Assembly (NCBI GenBank): GCA_013399875.1
Contig: VXAZ01008028.1
Coordinates: 584,650-648,649 of the forward strand
DNA length: 64,000 nucleotides
Origin: Gymnorhina tibicen
Taxonomy: Eukaryota > Chordata > Aves > Passeriformes > Artamidae
Direction: 5' to 3'
Part shown: one piece after another, positions 38,306 through 50,379 of the stretch
Layout of the letters: each line of letters opens with the position of its first letter
How positions within the stretch are numbered: the stretch's first letter is position 1
Translations under genes and position numbers: made by a program
The notes under the pieces: generated by a model
The model's input: only the letters and a program-made list of their open reading frames with translations
The model's database searches: none
What the model was told of the DNA's origin: nothing

Positions 38306-39005
38306 TCACAGAATCCCAGGATGGGTCAGGCTGGAAGGGACCACAGAGGGTCATCTGGTCCAACCTCCTTGCTCAAGCAGGGTCATCCTAGACCACATTG
38401 CACAGGTGTGTCCAGGTGGCTCTGGAAAATCTCCAGTGAGGGAGACTCCACACCCTCTTTGGACAATCTGTTCAGAGCTCAGGCACTGCCCAGGGAAGAA
38501 GTTCTGCCTCATGTTCAGGTGGAACTTCCTGGGATCAGCTCCTGCCCAGTTCTCTGGTGCCACTGCTGGGCCCCCGGAGCAGAGCCTGGGCCCTGCTCGG
38601 AGCCCTCCCTGCAGACAGGGACAGACCGGGCTGAGGGCCCCTCTCAGCTGGGGCTCCTCTCGAGGCTGCACAGCCCCAGCTCCCTCAGCCTTTCCCCATC
38701 AGGGATGCTCCAGATCCTTGGCCAGCTTTATAACTTCTGCTGGACCCGCTCCAGGAGCTCCATGTCTCTCCTGTCCTGAGGAGCCCAGAGCCGGACACAG
38801 CAGCCCAGATGTGCCTCACGGGGCTGAGCAGAGGGGCAGGATCCCCTCCCTGACCTGCTGGCAATGCTCTTTCAGGTCCTTTCCCACAGAGCTGCTGCAG
38901 CAGGGCCAGCCCCAGCCTGCGTTTGTGCCCGGGATTGCTCTGAGCCAGGTGCAGCACCCCGCACTTGACATTGTTGAACCTCATGAGTTTCTCAATGCCA
39001 AAGTT
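38306..39005 (-). mobile_element. CR1 LINE, longest copy in the window (about 700 bases)
   Basis: The 3' end is at 38306 (actcacagaatcccaggatg, ggctggaagggaccacagag). The body runs through tctggtccaacctccttgct, ggagactccacaccctcttt, ctgcctcatgttcaggtgg and gctgcacagccccagctccc to cttgacattgttgaacctca, gagtttctcaatgcc. Minus orientation, 5'-truncated. The copy is diverged and no open RT domain was identified. The 204- and 152-codon plus-strand frames are antisense artefacts. Confidence 0.93.
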
Positions 39006-42000
39006 ATTTGCAGTAACTGAAACAATTCACACAATTTATTATTCTTTTGAGTCATGCTATCTCAGCAGATTCATTAAAAACCTTGGCAAAATAAAATTTT
39101 AAAACTACTTACATATTACATGAATTTCAAAGACAAACCAAACTCTTAATTGGATTTTTTTCAGACTTTTTATCATGAACCTAATGAACAACCTGATACT
39201 TGAGTCTCATTGATATATTCTCATTCTTCAGATTATTTGAAATAACTTTAGTTTTCTTTTTAGACTATCCTGGCTGGTACTATAGTCAATCCACCACATT
39301 TAAGTTACAATTATGACCCTGAGTGCTGCAGATTGAGATAGGATTCATCAGGAGCTTGGCAATTCAGGAGTGTGTCAAACACGAGAGGATCTCACAAGAG
39401 CAGAGATTTCTGTCTCCCCTAACAGACCATGATATGGGCTCTAAACCCACTTTATTGAAACCATCAGTAATTTTCTCTATTGCTTTCAATGGGTAAAAGA
39501 TTTGAGTTCCTATTATGTTAGATTGATGATGACTTCATGGTGCTTAAAAGCACCAAAAATTCTCAAGTGTGATTTAACCCTTAGTCGTTTTGAAAGCCAG
39601 TTAGTCTTTTTGAAAGCCAGCTATTTTTTTCCAGTTTCCCATTTCCTTTTTATTATATACACACGTTATTGCTTTATTAATAACCTTTGGAGAAAGAACA
39701 GCTCTAAATTTGGTGTAGCAGACTGCTTGTCCCAATTCTTTCTTCTCTTAGTAGTTTTCAAAAACTTTTCTACAACGAACTTTTCCCATCAACACAGCAT
39801 TTCAAAGACATTTTCCTTTCTGCTGACAGTTTCTGGTGATCATAATTGCGTTTTTGCTAGTTTGTTTTTAAGTCAAACATACACTGAGCCCAGTGCATTT
39901 AAGCTGTTTGGAAATAAAATTAATTCTCTACATATCAAAAAGACAAATTTGGATTCGTTTTGGTTCCCTTTATAATATCAAGCTGATGAAGTTTGATGGA
40001 CTTAGCAGAACTGAACTTTATTCTTCCCAGCTCTGGAGAGACAGAAATAAAACCACTAACCATAAAGTCAACATCCAATGTGGCCTGTTTATTCTCTTTG
40101 GCCAAAGTTTCCTATTTCCTGTTATACCACTAACCCTGAAGTGCAGAGTCAACTCGTGAGCAGAATCCCGAAAGCCAAAAGGGATGGGACGGTGCTAAGT
40201 GACCCAGAATGGGATGATTATTCTGAGTACTTCCACTAAAAGGTTGACTCCTATTTTTCGAACTTTCCCTGTAATCTCTTCTGTTATTTAAATGCCTCAC
40301 TGCATACACAACAAAAACCCAGAGGAAAAAAAAACATAATTTCCATAGCAACTATTCCAAGGAACACAGTTCAGTCATTTGTACCATAAAATTTTATGGA
40401 CTTTGACCAAAGCTTTTCTTTAGCTTTCTTTTTCTTTATCTGGCTTTATCTATGTTCAAGTGGAAATATTAATATTGGGCATGAAGAATTTCAAATGAAC
40501 TTATTATTAAGAACTAAACTTCACCAGACAAATGATCACTAAGGAACTGTGATTCTAAAGACATTACAGGCAAGAATTTGCTTTAATATTTGAAATATCT
40601 ACAGTGACATCGCATAAAAATAGAATTTATACAGATTTTTACACTGAAAAATAATTTTCCGCAGCAAGAAGACACAGAAGTAAAGAATAATTGAGTGAAA
40701 TTGGGGTTTGTTTAATTTCTTTTTCCATTTAGAATTTTTTTTTAAGGTTTAGAGTAGATTAATTTTGTAAAACCTTTGGGGATTTGCACAGTTTGGTCTC
40801 TCATGACAAGATATTCCTATCAGTGTACTGTGTAGAGTATAATCATTCTTTTGGATGAACAAGTACAAACTATCAGCTCCAAACATCTCAGATGAGATTT
40901 TGATTCTACTGTGAAAATCTTTAGTATAATCTTAGTCTCAGAATATGAGATATTTAGTCTTATAACATCAGAGCTGACAAGATGCATGATATTCCAGAAT
41001 AAACTCACTTACGTGAGATTATTTATTTAAATGGCTATATTCGTGCCTATTACAAAATATATTGATACTGGTTTTCTTGACAGGAAAAAGAGGGATGGCT
41101 CTTATCAGGAGAAAATTCCTATCCAGCAGTGCAAAATCTCATCACCTCTTCCTACTAGGGAACTCCCTCGATTTAGGAACGAAAGCACATTCCAAGAATA
41201 ATTTTACTTACACAAGAAAATTCAAGCTAAATTGGTAAACCAGACTGGAGATCAAAACCAGAAGAATGCAGACACTTCCCAAGCAATTTTTTGTTTCCTT
41301 CTTTTCACACGACCTACTTGTCCTTCTGTTGAAGCCACCAGATTCATGTCAAAAACTTAATTATTCCTGGGTAAAGTCATTCTTTGTTGCAATACTGAAC
41401 TTTGCTGAAGTAACCCATGGTAGAGTCCAGTATTTATCAGTAATTTTATCTTTTATCAACAGAGCTTCAAATTAGCCCCACTCAGAGCAGAATGCCACAT
41501 GAAACAGTGCCTGGAAACAGAAGAGACACTATCTTAAGCCCACTTTCTTACCATTCTAGGACTTCAGATGACAGATCTGTAAAAATAATAATTAAGGATA
41601 TGTAAACAATGTAACTGAAGCTACCTCAAAGTTCCTAACAGCCACTCTGAGAAATTTCTGGGTTTAAGGCACTAAAAACTATTGATGGATGGGGTTTTTT
41701 ATTAAATTTATTAATAGATAATGGCACTCAAATGCAGAGACATCAAAGCATCCAGTGTTCCAGCACCATCTGAGAAACCATTAATGGTAAAAGGGAAGTC
41801 TTCAATCAAAACCAAGACAAAGAGTGTTTTTATGACAGAATAGCCACAGAAACTGTTAACTGATTAAAAGCACGCAGACAAGTGAGTTTACAGCCTCAGA
41901 AATAATCCTCACAGGTAATTAACTTAAGTACTGGTAGGCACAGACAAGTGACTACAGAGATCACAACCTTTGCTTTAGGCTGGCTCACCCTTATGAACGT

Positions 42001-43013
42001 TTTACCACATTTAAAGGGGTTGTGTTAAACACGACAAGAAATTCATGTAAGCTTCAAGAGAAAAGGTATGGTGGAAAGGGGAAAAGGATAGTGCAATATG
42101 TTTATCTAAGAAGGATCACGATGCCATAGAAAAACCAAAATTACTGATTGAAGGGAGTACAGAAGCTTTACAAAAAGCAGAGAGAAAATGAGGGCACTGA
42201 GAAGGATTCTCCAAGGTGTCCCTCTGCTCCTTTAACCACTGACTTAAAAAATAAAATAAAATATCCCAGAACCAGGAAAATCAAATATATTCCAATGTAT
42301 TAAAGTCCAAGGGCCTTCTCACCTGTAAATTTTTCACACTAAAAAGTCTATAAATAATGGTGACGTAAAGAAATAAAAAGGAAAATTAGAATGTGAAAAG
42401 CCTAAGCATAGAAAGCACAACTTAGGTTCTCTTTAATCACATCAACTTCTCAAAATATCAGTTACAGGAAGGTATTAACACCCATCAAAATTAAACAAAA
42501 TCCTACTCACTGGAACTTCCAAATCCTCCAAATACCTGGACCAGCAGCAGCACCACTGAGGTCTCCACTAAAACCAAAAATCAAAGCAAGAAAGGCCAAA
42601 AAGCTCATTTGATTATGCAAAACATCTCATTTTAATCAAGCAGTCAGTTAATTACTCTAGAGAGAGAGGTCACTTAAAAATAACACAAAACAGAAATAAA
42701 CACTGACTCCCAAAAGGAGTGGGGAGGAAATGCAGGACCAAAGAAAACCTTTTCCAACTCTGCCCAAAAAATGATTTTAAAACGTGCTGTTCTCCAGCTT
42801 CCCAGCAAGTTTCCAACCCAGGAACACATTCTTTACCCAATGGGGACATTTATAGGCTTCCCAACCCATGAATAGCAACATGAGGAATGTTCTGAATTTC
42901 ACCTGCTAATGTGTTTGCGTATCTTTCATTTTGCCATGGTTTGGCTTCATGGAAGAGCCAGTTTGGAAAAGCTTTTCCCCAAAACCTGCTACAGTGAATC
43001 AAATGGAAGAAAC
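39006..43013. other. Intronic stretch with no assigned gene
   Basis: About 4 kb of AT-rich DNA with one 20-base tandem duplication (39581-39620). No repeat family or gene seen. Confidence 0.5.
39581..39620. repeat. 20-base tandem duplication
   Basis: ttagtcgttttgaaagccag is followed directly by ttagtctttttgaaagccag; one mismatch. Confidence 0.92.
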
Positions 43014-43152
43014 CCAAGGCCAGGTTGGCTGGAGCTCTGAGCAGCCTGGTCCAGTGGAAGGTGCCCCTGCCCATGGCAGGGGGGTGGAATGACATGGGCT
43101 TTTAGGTCCCTTCCAAACCAAATCATCCTGTGATTCTGTGATCCTGAGATTC
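43014..43152 (+). mobile_element. CR1 LINE 3' fragment
   Basis: ccaaggccaggttggctgga, gcagcctggtccagtggaag, ccctgcccatggcagggggg, ttaggtcccttccaaacca and tgtgattctgtgatcctgag. Sense orientation with a duplicated terminal octamer. Confidence 0.94.
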
Positions 43153-46100
43153 CACGGTTTCTTGTCAACAGGCAGTTTTTAACAGAGGATTTCCGGGTAA
43201 AAGCAGAAAAAGATTTTACCACATACATCTCCCTCCCTCCAAAGTACAGAATCACTATTTGTGATCAAGCTTTCCAATGGATGGATTTTATGTTCATCAC
43301 ATTTAGAGAGGAAATGCGATGGGTTTTTTGTATATTCTGCTTAGGAGACGTTTGTGGTCATAAGGGCAGCTACACTAAGGGGAAAAAACCCAAAACTTCT
43401 CCAGGGCAACTGAAATATGGCTGGTTCTGTCATTTTTACTCAGACATCTACACACACAAAACCAAAAATCTGCCCATGGGCGAGTGGCAGCTGCAGCAGC
43501 ATTTGCTCCACCTTCCTCATTTCTGCACAACACAGATCTGGAGTGAAACCTGGCTTCTGTTCCTGAGAGATGATTTCAAAATAATATAAAAGCGAGTATC
43601 TGTTAGCAAGTTATCAATATTATATTAAATTGAGCCTCAAAAATTAGAAGCAGCGAGATAGGATATGTCACTCAGTGTCCTTGACACCTGTTCTATAACA
43701 TGAATTATTAAACCTGCCCAGATCTCTTCCATCAGAGCAAATTAACAAGATCCTGTTGATTTGAAGCAGAAATCACATCAGAGATCAACACCAGTGTTTG
43801 TTCTCTTACAGCACTTACGGGTTTTAATCACATCAGGTTTAAAAATTCTGATCAATACAATGAACTTCAGCTCACTAACATGAAAATTAATGAGCAAAAC
43901 TGATTGAAATTGCAAATTCATCAATTTATAATGAAGCCGCAGCTAAAGCCTCTTTTTGCATGCTTTTGGACATTTTACCTGGGAATACTTTTCAAAACCG
44001 TATTTTATTGTTTTGTTGGTTTTTTGAATAAGTAATAGATTAAATGTTAAGCCAATCCTCAGTATATTTATTACCCCCATGCAAAATAAAGACAGAGGGA
44101 GGCAGAGTATAAAAATGCCCTTTATTCTCTGCAGGAGCTATCGAGGTCAGAACTCCATCTGCATTTTTTAGTGCTATGCACATACTCTAAATCACAGTTG
44201 GATTTATGTTCCAGTTTTGGAATTTATATCGTATCTATGCCCTGTCTAATTCCACACCTTCATTCAAGGTTCAGGCTCTAAATGGTATCTGAAAATGCTG
44301 GTAAGTTTTGTTTCTTCTATTCATTTCAGCATTTACACCAAAAAAAATATCAGCATAATATCCAGAAATCTCCCACTTCTAAAATTGAAAGGATATGATA
44401 ATATGCACACATACCAACAAAATAAATAAAATCATTTACAGTTACAGGTAAGATTTGTTACACAGATTTAAACAGTAAGAAAAATAATGAATTCATCCTT
44501 CATATATATTGTGTTAAAATAAGAACTATTTAAATGCCAATTTTCTGTATGTTAATTAAAATTTCCGTCTGAAAGTTAAACCAAAAAACAAAAAAATCAA
44601 GTCTATCAAACAATATTATCCAGCACTCTTTAAATGCAAATTATTCTAAAATATTAAAAATTAGGCAAAGGAATTTAAACAGCTCATAAGCAGGCAAAGC
44701 AGAAGACCACAAAGGAAATGTAGAATATAACTACACTGTCTCAGTTTGTCAAGTTTTGACTTCTAATTTCAATTTTAATGTTAGTATTTTCCATAGATAT
44801 GATGCTTAGAATAAATTGTTTTTACAGTGATAGACAAAACCTATTATTTCAATGTGAATATTGTGGCCCTTTTATTCCCCTTTTATTAGGAATGTAAATG
44901 ACAGATTGTATTTAAATGTAAATCAACTAGTTTTAGAGGTCACTGATCAAGAAGAATGATTTACCTTTAGAAAAGTAACTGATGAGGAGGAAAATGGAAC
45001 AAACTTCAATTTTATTTTTTTTTTCCTAATCACAATTCTTTAATATGAATGAGAAGTACAACAAGGAAACCACAAAAATGGAGATACAGGCAGCCTCTCC
45101 TATGGTGACCTGCATTTAGAAACTGTGGAAAAGACTTTTGGAAAGATCATTTGTGATTAGAAGAGGAACACATTTGAAAACATTGTTTAAGGGGTAAAAA
45201 TCCTGCATTGTCAAAAAAATAAGCCATAAAATCTGATAGGTCTTTCCCCACTCTGACTGCTTCAATTTTGGGCCTTGTGGATCACACGTTACCCCACAGC
45301 AAAACAGAGCAAGAAGGGTTTAAGACACAGCTTCACTGCCTAAAACATCATCAAAAAACTACCAGAGAAGTGCTGATGGCCTCTCAAATTTCAATTGTGG
45401 CTGCCAGCAGCGTGTGCTTATGTTACACAGATTGGTATGTGGCATTCCTGTGCTCTTTTACACTATCTAGTAATTAAAAATAAAAGCACAGAGATACCTG
45501 TTACACACTTCCTTTTCTATACAAATGGGCTATCGTGCTCCATAACAAATACAGAACAAGTAGTCTGTGTTTGTAAGAGTATTACTAATCTAAACAAAGT
45601 GGAATTAAAAAGCTTTATCCACTGTGTGTTATCTGGAAATATATGGAGAGAAAGAAAGAGATACAGCGAAATAATAATGATGTTATAACCATTTTCTGAT
45701 AGGGCAAGACTTTTTTATTATTCTTTAACTACCTAAGAGTATCTCTATTAAGTGAAGCTTTGAGATTTTCAAGGAAAAGAATTATGTTTACAATTTATTT
45801 CTGTTCTGTCCAAACATTCAACAGTCTAGACTACTGTCTATAGTTGTTTTCAACTTTTATCATCTTCAAAAAATGAAAAAAATACTTTACAACACTAAAA
45901 TGTAGCTCTAAAGCAGTCACTTGAAGCCATTCTGGATTTAAACAAGTTTAAATGTAACAGAACTTCCTGGAAGACAGAGCTGAGACAAGATGAGCAATAT
46001 ATTCCAACTAGGCATCTTTCTCATGCATAATGCCTCCAGAGGAAAGGTGGGATAAAATATCTCCCTGCTGGCCTTTACTTTTAGATCTTTGTAAATTTGA

Positions 46101-46165
46101 GTTTGGCCCCTTGGAGTGACATGAGTGCTTTGCCTCCTGTGGGTTGTGGCTGGTTTGCACCGGAA
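43153..46165. other. Intronic stretch with no assigned gene
   Basis: Strongly AT-rich, especially 43.8-45.0 kb; no interspersed repeat recognised. Slow-evolving regulatory DNA is possible but cannot be shown from one sequence. Confidence 0.45.
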
Positions 46166-46326
46166 TCACAAAACTCACAGAATTACTTAGGCTGGAAAAG
46201 CCCTCCAAGACCATTGAGCCCAGCCTGTGACCCATCCTCACCTTGTCACCCAGCCCAGAGCACTGAGTGCCACACCCAGGCCTTCCTTGGACACCTCCAG
46301 GGATGGGGACTCCAGCACTGCCCTGG
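46166..46326 (-). mobile_element. CR1 LINE, 3' part, interrupted by a solo LTR
   Basis: The plus strand reads caaaactcacagaattactt, aggctggaaaagccctccaa, gtgacccatcctcaccttgt and ggactccagcactgccctgg, then breaks off. The missing continuation (gcagccccttccaa...) is found at 47545, after the LTR. Its last five bases, CCTGG (46322-46326), are the left copy of the target-site duplication. Confidence 0.93.
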
Positions 46327-46482
46327 TGTCGTGGTTTGACACTGGCCTCACGAAAGCCGCCCGCTCACCCTCCCCTGCCACAGCTGGGCAGAGGAGAGAA
46401 AAATGAACAAAGGGTTCATGATAAGGATAGGGAGAAAACATTCCAAGGGCAAAACAGGCTCAGCTTAGAGGTACAAAGTGAG

Positions 46483-46488
46483 TTTATT
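46483..46488 (-). terminator. Polyadenylation signal of the solo LTR
   Basis: AATAAA on the minus strand about 156 bases before the LTR 3' end. It has the same orientation as CTNNA2 transcription, so it lies sense in the pre-mRNA and could in principle act as a cryptic poly(A) site. Confidence 0.6.
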
Positions 46489-46950
46489 ACCAACAGAGTC
46501 AGAGGAGGATAATGAGAAGTAAAATAAGCCCTTAAAAACACCTGTTCTTCCCCCAACCCCCCCCTTTCCCACTGACAGCACAGGGAGACGGAGAGTGGGG
46601 GTTCTGGTCAGTTCATCACCCAAGATCTTCTTCCGCTGTTCAGGGAGAAGAGTCTCCCCTGAGAGGCCGTGGGGTCCCTCCCACGGGAGACAGTTCTCCG
46701 GGAACTTCTCCAGCATGGCTCCAAATCCCACGAGCAACAGTCCAGCCAAACCTGCTGCAACATGAGTCCCTCCCACGGGCACAAAGTCCTCCCAAAACTG
46801 CTGCACCGTGGGTCACTCTTCCGTGGGGTGCAGTCCTCCAAGGCCAGGCTGCTCCAGCCTGGAAGCAAGGGCCCTCTCTCTCCACCGGGTCTCCCACTGG
46901 ATCACAGCCTCCTCCAGGCATCCACCCGCTCCGGTGGGCACCTCCCCCAT

Positions 46951-47147
46951 GGGCTGCGGGTGGATCTCTGCATCCCCCGTGGATCCCCAGGGCTGGGGGT
47001 GGATCTCTGCATCCCCCATGGATCCCCAGGGCTGGGGGTGGATCCCTGCATCCCCCGTGGATCCCCAGGGCTGGGGGTGGATCTCTGCATCCCCCGTGGA
47101 TCCCCACGGGCTGCGGGTGGAACCCTGCATCCCCCGTGGATCCCCAT
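46951..47147. repeat. 39-base minisatellite, five units, inside the LTR
   Basis: Units begin with gggctg at 46951, 46990, 47029, 47068 and 47108. The first four are 39 bases and the last two are each followed by one extra base. Differences are few (C/G at the seventh base, T/C and G/A changes). A partial sixth unit (gggctgcag) follows at 47148. The unit core is ggatctctgcatcccccgtg. Confidence 0.95.
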
Positions 47148-47353
47148 GGGCTGCAGGGGCACAGCTGCTTCACCATGGTCCTCACCTCACCACGGCCTGC
47201 AGAGGAACCTCGGCTCTGGCTCCTGGAGCCCCTCCTCCCCCTCCTTCTCCGCTGCCCTTGGTGTCACCGTGTTGTTTCCCTCACATGTTCTCACCCCATC
47301 CTCTCCTCTGACTAGAAAAAACTGCACGTGCCGTACTTCGTTTTGATTTCCAT

Positions 47354-47362
47354 CTTAAATAT
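47354..47362 (-). promoter_or_regulatory. TATA-like element of the solo LTR
   Basis: The minus strand reads ATATTTAAG about 180 bases inside the LTR 5' end, the expected place for a retroviral core promoter. Whether it is active is unknown. Confidence 0.5.
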
Positions 47363-47544
47363 GTCACCATAGAGGCATTACCACCCTCTCTAATTGGGCC
47401 AGCCTTGGCCAGCAGCCTGTCCACCTTCAGAGCCATCAGGGATCGGCTCTGCCAGACATGGTGGAAGCTTGCAGCAGCTTCTCACAGAAGCCACCTCTGT
47501 GGCCCCCCTGCTATCCAAAACCAGGCTGTGCCAAAACCAACACA

Positions 47545-47705
47545 CCTGGGCAGCCCCTTCCAATGTTTAACAACCCTTTCAAGTGAGAAATTCGTCCTGA
47601 TCTCCAACCTGACCCTCCCCTGGCCCAGACTGGACACAGCCCTCGAGGTGGGGCCTCACCAGTGCCCAGCACAGAGGGACAATCACTGCCCTGGTCATTG
47701 CTGTT
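47545..47705 (-). mobile_element. CR1 LINE, remainder of the copy interrupted by the LTR
   Basis: Resumes at cctgggcagccccttccaat, then tctccaacctgaccctcccc, cctcgaggtggggcctcacc and cagcacagagggacaatcac. It completes the CR1 that breaks at 46326. The join near cctcccctggcccagactgg suggests a small internal deletion. Confidence 0.9.
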
Positions 47706-49148
47706 TCAGAGAGCGAGGAGGGGACAGATTTTAACAGGAGTAATTCAGTGAATTCCTAAAGCAGAATACCTGGGGGAAGGACAAAGAGATCAATCAATCC
47801 AACTTCCAACAGTGAGAGACTGAACAGCTCCAAAGGCCAAAGGAGAAAAATCCATATGACCAAAATGCTGGGATTGGGGACGATGTCCTTCAGGCAGATT
47901 TGGTAGTACATTCAGCTGGGGGGGAAGTAATTTTTCGGGATCTGAAAACAGGGCTGGACTTGAGGGACAAATGTGGTTAGAAACGTAACCTCTGACTTTT
48001 CCTCAAAGAAAGATTCTCCAACCCTCAGCAAAAGCACCTTCACTTACTGGAACAGGGATGGTCAACTCAGCACCTGTTACTAAACAAAGAGGTACACATG
48101 ATTTCTCCAAGCCCCCATTTTCCCTATCTCCCAATTTGATAAAACATCTCATAATAAAACATCAAAACATCTACAGCAGAAATGACAAATCCCTGTTACC
48201 CAATGCATGTTGGAAAAGAGCACGGATTTCTGGAGCAGGTTGCTCTCAATAACATCCAAACCCAGCACCCATCACCCACATGCCACAGTAACGTAAACCA
48301 TGTGCCCAATATCCCATTTCTGAAACTCTGGAAGGCTACAGGAATAATCAGAATGAAAAGACTGAAAATTATTTTTTCCTTAATATGTGAAAATCACTGT
48401 GCATCTATAAACTCCATATTCTACGGAACTGCCAATCTTTTCAATAAACAGGACCAAAGGAGGAAAGAAATCTGTCAGAGGAGAAATCGGTTAAAATGCC
48501 TGACAAAAAACCACGGCTTTTCATTTTAAAACTGATAATTACAGAAATTAAATAATGCTGGCAATGGTATGATGATAATTATACACACAGAAAAAAAAGG
48601 AGCAGATTAAGCAAATTACTCAGAAAAGCTGTCTCATGAAAATACATACGTTTAATTTTTGTACTTTTTTAGACAGGAAATGGTGATATCACTTAAAAAA
48701 AAATATGTGATTATCATCCATTTCTCTTAGAAAACAGAATTTGTCATATCACTTACAGATTTCTGATCTACACTCCTCAAGAGCATCACCTTCCTATCCA
48801 TAGTCAAATAACAAAATATAACACAACCAGGTTTGGCTATAGCCCAAAACTTAATCCAAATTAATAAAAACCAAAAAACACATTGCAAGCCATTTCTTTT
48901 TCTAAAGCAGAACCAGCTGGATGTGCTGCTCAGAAATCTAATTAGAGCTCTAACTGAAATTACTTTTTTATATTCCAGTTGATAGGCCAAGTTTACTACA
49001 CACTGGCATCTCAGCAAGAACCTGTCCAGCACAGCCTGTCTGCACATGGCAGTGCTGCCACAGAAACATCACGGTGCAAAAGCTTCCTTGTCTTGTCATC
49101 TCTTCCCATGTTTCATCCCATCCCAGGGGTTTTGCCAGATAAGAAGAT
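47706..49148. other. Intronic stretch without recognisable features
   Basis: Ordinary AT-rich DNA; no gene or repeat family identified. Confidence 0.5.
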
Positions 49149-49571
49149 GCTCTGAGGGCTGAAGCTCCTCTGTTACAGGGACAGGCTGGGAAAGTTGGGA
49201 TGCTCAGCCTGGAGAAGAGAAGGCGCTAGGGAGACATTCCAGCACCTTCCAGTGCCTTAAAGGGGCTCCAGGAGAGCTGGAGAGGGACTTGGGCCAAGGG
49301 CCTGGAGGGACAGGACACACCGAATTGCTTCAAACTGGAAGAGGGAAGGTTTAGATTATATTTTAGGAACAAATTCCGAAATGGGTAGTGAGGCGTTGGA
49401 CCAGACAGCCCAGAGAAGCTGTGGCTGCCTCATCCCTGGAAGTGTCCAAGGTCAGGTTGGATGGGGCTTGGAGCAGCCTGGGCTAGTGGAAGGAGTCCCT
49501 GCCCATGGCACAGGAATTTGAACCTTCTGTAAGGTCCCTTCCAACACAAACCAATCTCTGATTCCCTGACC
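49149..49571 (+). mobile_element. CR1 LINE 3' fragment, about 420 bases
   Basis: tgctcagcctggagaagaga, ggggctccaggagagctgga, ggcctggagggacaggacac, gtccaaggtcaggttggatg, gcagcctgggctagtggaag, aaggtcccttccaacacaaa, ending at ctctgattccctga. Sense orientation; diverged. Confidence 0.93.
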
Positions 49572-50224
49572 CACCGACATTTCTTTATGCACTGCAGTGC
49601 TGGGCGACTTGAACATCTCCATTTCCTGCATCTACGAGATGCTCAAAAAAAGTGCTTTGCTGTTTTGTAGATGTGGGAGGGCTTCTGCTCCTGCCCCATT
49701 TCCCAGGTGCAGACTGAACATCACTTTCATCCTCAAGGTACCACAAAAGCTGCATCTCCCGAGCTGCTCCCACCGCACACGTTAAGGACAACAGCATGTG
49801 AACCACAAACGGTGCCTGAATTGTGGCAGCGAAATACAGGGACTGAACAGGTGAACTGCGAACTGCAGCCACTAATTTCTTATTTTATTCTGGTGTGCAC
49901 AAATTAACAAACTGTCACTAGCCTCAGTCAGAACTGAACTGGTGGAGGAAGAGATGGGAGGAAATTTCAGATGCCACTGAACTGGAACTTATCTAATGAA
50001 CTTGCTGGTTTGAATTCCTGGCTACATTAAGTGCTATTACTCTAAAGGCTTAGAAGGATCTCTTATAACAAGAAAGAGGAAAAAAAAAAACCCTATTTTT
50101 TAAAAAATTCCAAATTAAAAAGTTTAATACATCTGATGTAATTATTTCTTGTATGGAATAACAGGCCCAGGCTTTTCCTTTGCCGGTGCCACACTCCAAA
50201 TTCTCCATAAATTTCCCATCAAGT

Positions 50225-50271
50225 CAATGATCTTAGACGTCTTTACCAACCTTAACAGTTCTATAATACTC
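50225..50271 (+). mobile_element. CR1 LINE 3' tip (old, about 47 bases)
   Basis: caatgatcttagacgtcttt, accaaccttaacagttctat and aat fit the terminal part of CR1 (gatctta...ggtcttttccaacctta...attctata) with several substitutions. Confidence 0.6.
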
Positions 50272-50379
50272 TGAAGGAAATCAAGAAATCACTCTCTCTA
50301 GAACTGTCTTTTTATTCCAGCTTTGCCTTTGCAGGTCCCAGATGAGATTTCTTAATCATTTAAGATTTCATGCCACATA

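Larger units (their letters stand above)
46327..47544 (-). mobile_element. Complete ERVL-type solo LTR, 1218 bases, nested in CR1
   Basis: Bounded by TG at 46327 and CA at 47544 and flanked by perfect CCTGG repeats (46322-46326 and 47545-47549); the CR1 resumes at the right edge. A 5-base duplication suits ERVL-class integration. Sense is the minus strand: 5' end at 47544, a TATA-like ATATTTAAG at 47362-47354, a 39-base minisatellite, then AATAAA at 46488-46483 inside ggtaataaactca. No internal retroviral genes, primer-binding site or second LTR are present, so it is a recombination remnant and cannot encode proteins. The 225-, 181- and 167-codon frames arise because the tandem unit is divisible by three. 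I know this LTR architecture from chicken and passerine genomes but do not assign a Repbase name. Confidence 0.9.

Noticed and set aside
38321..39020. Plus-strand open frames of 152 and 204 codons
   Set aside because: They are antisense to a truncated CR1 copy. GC-rich CR1 sequence has few stops.
39502..39975. 157-codon plus-strand frame
   Set aside because: Low-complexity hydrophobic translation of T-rich DNA, no recognisable domain and no splice or start context to support it.
46640..47346. Long overlapping open frames (225, 181 and 167 codons) with repeated 13-residue peptides
   Set aside because: They lie in the solo LTR and its 39-base tandem array. The length comes from a repeat unit divisible by three, in every frame and on both strands.
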